Assembly (NCBI GenBank): GCA_947846985.1
Contig: CANTUZ010000002.1
Span: 125,884,889 to 125,948,888, forward strand
DNA length: 64,000 nucleotides
Direction of reading: 5' to 3'
DNA from: Fratercula arctica
Taxonomy: Eukaryota; Chordata; Aves; Charadriiformes; Alcidae
Part shown: positions 60,601-64,000 of the stretch, in pieces
Layout: the number at the start of each line of letters is the position of its first letter
How positions within the stretch are numbered: position 1 is the first letter of the stretch
Translations under genes and position numbers: made by a program
The notes under the pieces: model-generated
What the model was told of the DNA's origin: nothing
Seen by the model: only the letters and a program-made list of their open reading frames with translations
Database searches by the model: none

Positions 60601-63447
60601 AAAGAAGCAAGCAGCAAAATTGTTCTAGAACATGGAGGTAGTTTTCCTTTCAAACATATGAGGAAGGAGCACTGCCCCTATTTTTGAATAAATCAGAATA
60701 AAATTAGTTGGAAAAGTCCTTCTAGAAACATAAAACAACACGAGTATAAATGAGGATGACTCACCTACTTTATGTGGAATTGTGTGGTTAAAAAACGAAT
60801 TCTGTCTGCGGATTGAAAGTTACATCATTTTGGAGAGGTAGGAAAAACCCCACCCCAGAGGGACTTCTTCATGTCTTTGCTGAGAAGCAAGAACAAGTAC
60901 TTTAACGTCTAAGTAGAGTAAATATAAACATTTGATCTCAGATATTCCTGACTTAAATTGCTGATGATTACCTTTGGCTAGGACTTCGTATAAGTTTGAA
61001 GAAGGTTAATCAAACCACAGCCACCAAATCTTTTCAAATTCAGTTCATTCCTCTGTTCATCTTTTGAAATTCAGCTGGCAGTCAGATTTGAGAAGTCTTT
61101 ACCTCCTGGAGGGTGCATGGCAATGTTCATGTCTTGGCACCCATTCTCCTGTAGATAAATAGATGCAGAACAATCAGCCTTGTTTTGTCAAGTGAATAAG
61201 CAAGCAAAAGGTGCCAATCGTCAGGAGATGAGGAAAACTAGTTCCTCTGCAGTTGAGTAACTCCTTCCATGTTTGCTAGGCACATGAGTAATGAAACCCT
61301 GATTATGTTTGGGTTCTTAGCAATAGGAAGAGATGATGGCCCACCTTATTCTTGGTACCATCAATAAGAAAACAAATCTCTTTGGGAATATGAGGAGTTT
61401 TACTCTTAAATATAGTAAATATAGTATTACAGTATTAGCTCAGTTCTTGCTAGTCTGATGGAGGCAGGCACACAATCAGGCTCTGCTGCTGAGGCCCGAC
61501 ATACTATGCGGTTAGTAAAATCCATTGCAGAGGTGACAAAAACCTCTCCTGAGTGAGAGCTATCAGTGCAATCCTGGCACTCTTCCTTTGTAATAGGGCT
61601 TTTCATTCTCTCCCACTCTGCATTCATGGAAGTGGATTGAATCCCTCTCTCTTGCAGAAGGGCAGGTTCACAGCTCCGCGCGGTGCTGGAGTGGGGAGGC
61701 TGCAGGACAAAGGAACTCCCAGAGCTTTTCATTTTTATGGTCTGGTGGCATAGAGTTACTCAGCTCCTCTTTTCGTTGATGAGCTGCATGAAAGAGGGGT
61801 TATTGCAACAGCCGCAGCCTGTGTGGCACTGCCTGCCTACATCCTTTGTCACAGAGCCTGAAAAGAATATATTACTGGAGTCAAGAGTTGTCTTGGGTTG
61901 TCAGTCAGTCCTACAGCAGCCTGTATGGAGACAGTTGAGTCTGGAGAGTCACCTTGCCCCCATCCCCCTGGCTTTATTCACTAGGAATGTTCTGCAGAGG
62001 TGTCAGGAGAAGCTGCAAGCAATGTTAGAAGACAGACAGGAGACCTCGCTTAGGATTCAGCAATGAGCTGAATGAGACAACAGAGCTTGATCTGCGCCTT
62101 TCTGAAAATCAAATAAATGTACCCCATGGATCATCTGTCATTGTGAAATAGGATACACCTGTCCAAGAGTATTTAATCTTTTCAAAAGTCTCTGTTATTT
62201 TTACTTCTGCAATTGTTTCCTTTCCTGTAACACACTTTTTACTGAAATATCACATCTGCTCTTCCAGTAATAATTCCCATGAAGGCATTCAACAAGCCCT
62301 TTAATATCTGAGGTCTTAGCATAAACTGTCCTGGGTCTTTTAAGGAACTTACTCCTATGGGACTTAGAAACGACCAAAGGAGATATACAATCATTCTTTA
62401 CAAGTATAGAGAAAACCAGTCTTTGAGTAACGTATCTCAAATTAGCATTATTGGCAGTTTGGCAGACATTAATAATATCATTACCTTTCCCACAATCAGC
62501 TATTGTATACATACAATGTATAAAGATACATTTTTCCCCCTGAAGGGGACCTAAATGCCATCTATATGGATACATTTTGGGTTTGCACTCCAGAGTCATT
62601 CACTGTTACTTTTAGTTGAAATATCAACAAATGAGGTTGTAAGAGCACATATCTTTTCTGTGGTCTGTCAAGAGCAGTGTTGCTTAATGTTAGGAGTATT
62701 TAGATGTGGTTCTCTTGGAATCATTCTGATTTTTATGTAAGTAAGAAAATCCCTCCAGAATTTGCACAGAATTTCAGTGCAGTCCAGTACTGGAAGACAT
62801 CCAAGATCAGAAGATACGTCTAGTGAAGACATTAAATAGCTCTCTCAGCCTAGTAAAATGACATACAGATTTAAAAAGGATGAGGATCCTCTTAGTGCCT
62901 TTTTGTTTTCCACTTTGAATTCTTGCAGCTCTTGGTTTCCAGTGTTTTTTCCAACTTTAATTTCTATACTGTTAATGCCACTGGAAACTATTGGTGAGTC
63001 AAGAAAATCAGAATGGCTTATCTGTGACATTCAAGGTGACTTTTTAAAAAAAGGGTGACAAAATGTCTAGCAATCACTGTAAATCTATGTTTGCTAAATT
63101 AGAAAATAGTTTTCAATACCAGGAACGTGGCAGGAGTTTGACCGAAATTATTTCAGTGCAACCTTGGTGATAGGAATCAAAAATATATTCATCCAGGAAA
63201 GGGATGAATTATTTGTTATAGGCAGTTTTATGTAGTTTTTCTTTTTAATGAACAGTTCACCATCAGTTCAAGCACAATTTAACTATTATGTTTACTTCCC
63301 ATAAAAGTAAATATAAATATAAAAGTATAAAGTTATTATATATAAAAAAATGTATAGACTCCTGTCTTTCATGATAGTACGTTTCTCCCATTTGCTGTAG
63401 AGGACCTGCTGTGGTTTCACTTCCCATTTTTTAAGAAAAATATGAGT

Positions 63448-63513
63448 CATAGGATTGCCTAGGTTGGAAGGGACCTTTCAGATCATCTAGTCCAACCATC
63501 AACTTAACTCTGA
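63448..63513 (-). mobile_element. CR1 LINE 3'-terminal scrap
   Basis: Only about 66 bases of a CR1 3' end in reverse orientation. CATAGGATTGCCTAGGTTGG, AAGGGACCTTTCAGATCATC and TAGTCCAACCATCAACTTAACTCTGACAA are nearly identical to the corresponding part of the copy at 36433-36500, so both belong to the same subfamily. The extreme 5' truncation ends in a GAA-rich simple repeat at 63515-63536. Confidence 0.92.
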
Positions 63514-64000
63514 CAAGAAGAAGAAAAAGAAGAAATCATCAGTCCTCCATTTCCTTAGAACAATAACAGATTAATAGGCCTTGGGTGCTGATGAACTTTT
63601 TTTGATTCTACAGTTTGTGGGTGTCATCTCAGCTGTGCTGAGGAGACTCAAATTTTACTGACTTCATTATCAGAAGTCATTGATTTTTGGTGAAATCAGC
63701 TAATGTTCAAGATGCTCAGCATGAGGAGATGCTTGACACCTTTTGGGACCGAGCTACTCCCATAACCCTAGATTTAAAATGCCTCCTTGGCCACGAAGGA
63801 GAATGAGATATATGGCACTTACCGGCTGTTGGGTAGATGCTACAGTCAACATTCTTCTCTTACATGAGCACAAAGTATTTTTGTTTGTATTTGCATATAT
63901 AGTGCCATTTGTGAATGGTGAGTATGGCCATTTCTGTTTGTCTTTGTTGTTTGATTAATTGCCTGAGCACCAGGGCTTTTCCCAGGACTTTTCAGGTAAC
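63514..64000 (+). other. Right edge of window, intron, no exon seen
   Basis: A GAA-rich tract at 63515-63536, then AT-rich intron. The 71-codon frame at 63743-63958 has no recognisable domain and is not NKAIN exon 2. Confidence 0.5.

Larger units (their letters stand above)
36964..63447 (+). other. Intron 1 stretch, sparse features
   Basis: AT-rich intron containing the individually listed quadruplex motif, hairpins, SINE-like relics, 140-bp duplication and simple repeats. CpG-retaining patches lie at about 45855-46020 and 59540-59720. The longest frames without explanation are 45843-46286 (minus, 147 codons) and 61683-62066 (plus, 127 codons). I see no NKAIN exon and no other recognisable gene. 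Confidence 0.45.
11977..64000 (+). other. NKAIN3: NKAIN3 intron 1 (partial, runs off the window)
   Basis: No sequence resembling NKAIN exon 2 appears in any frame to the right of the donor, so at least 52 kb is intron. Very long first introns are typical for NKAIN2/NKAIN3 in vertebrates. The interval is AT-rich, with CR1 fragments in both orientations, simple repeats, inverted repeats and scattered longer open frames without recognisable domains. Apart from the elements listed separately, I see no nested gene. Confidence 0.75.

Noticed and set aside
11977..64000. Search for NKAIN3 exon 2 or other family exons
   Set aside because: No frame on either strand shows the ALERQIFDFLG-type segment or other four-pass NKAIN sequence.
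1..64000. CRISPR array, operon structure, prophage, rRNA or telomeric/satellite array
   Set aside because: None of the required repeat-spacer periodicity, tightly packed genes, rRNA sequence or long tandem arrays is present. The sequence is vertebrate nuclear DNA.

Overview
The window looks like bird chromosomal DNA, probably from a neoavian. It is AT-rich and gene-poor. Its only clearly recognisable interspersed repeats are 5'-truncated CR1 LINE copies (six, together about 2.8 kb or 4-5% of the window), several of which still end in the CR1 3' octamer (ATTCTATG-like). No mammalian-type L1/Alu or other young repeat was recognised. Assignment below the level of bird is inference from CR1 appearance only.

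The single protein-coding signal I can defend is exon 1 of NKAIN3, a Na+/K+-ATPase-interacting four-pass membrane protein. It lies on the + strand inside a strong CpG island at about 10.88-12.56 kb. The coding part of the exon is only 54 bases (11917-11970). It has a full Kozak context, encodes MGCCTGRCTLIFLCSLQL, and ends at a consensus GTGAGT donor. No NKAIN exon 2 sequence is present downstream, so everything from 11971 to the right edge is read as the beginning of a very long first intron. Positions 1 to about 10.88 kb are 5' flanking DNA.

Layout: 1-4.6 kb AT-rich flank; 4.6-5.5 kb CR1 (minus); 6.48-6.74 kb an isolated C-rich, GC-rich insert; 8.97-9.46 kb CR1 (plus); 10.88-12.56 kb CpG island, promoter, leader, exon 1 and donor; 12.56-64 kb intron 1. 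The intron holds CR1 fragments at 18.0-18.3 (plus), 31.0-31.5 (plus, reverse-transcriptase core), 36.4-37.0 (minus) and 63.45-63.51 kb (minus). It also holds possible relics of tRNA-derived SINEs, a 140-bp direct duplication 2.4 kb apart (52.08 and 54.47 kb), several perfect inverted repeats and strong G-quadruplex motifs on the transcribed-sense strand.

I found no rRNA or tRNA gene, CRISPR array, intact transposon or second gene. No convincing new biological system was found. The most useful leads are the promoter architecture (GC-skew switch, minimal upstream ORF, GGGAT repeat just behind the splice donor), the intronic G-quadruplexes, the recent local duplication, and two or three CpG-retaining patches with unexplained open frames.
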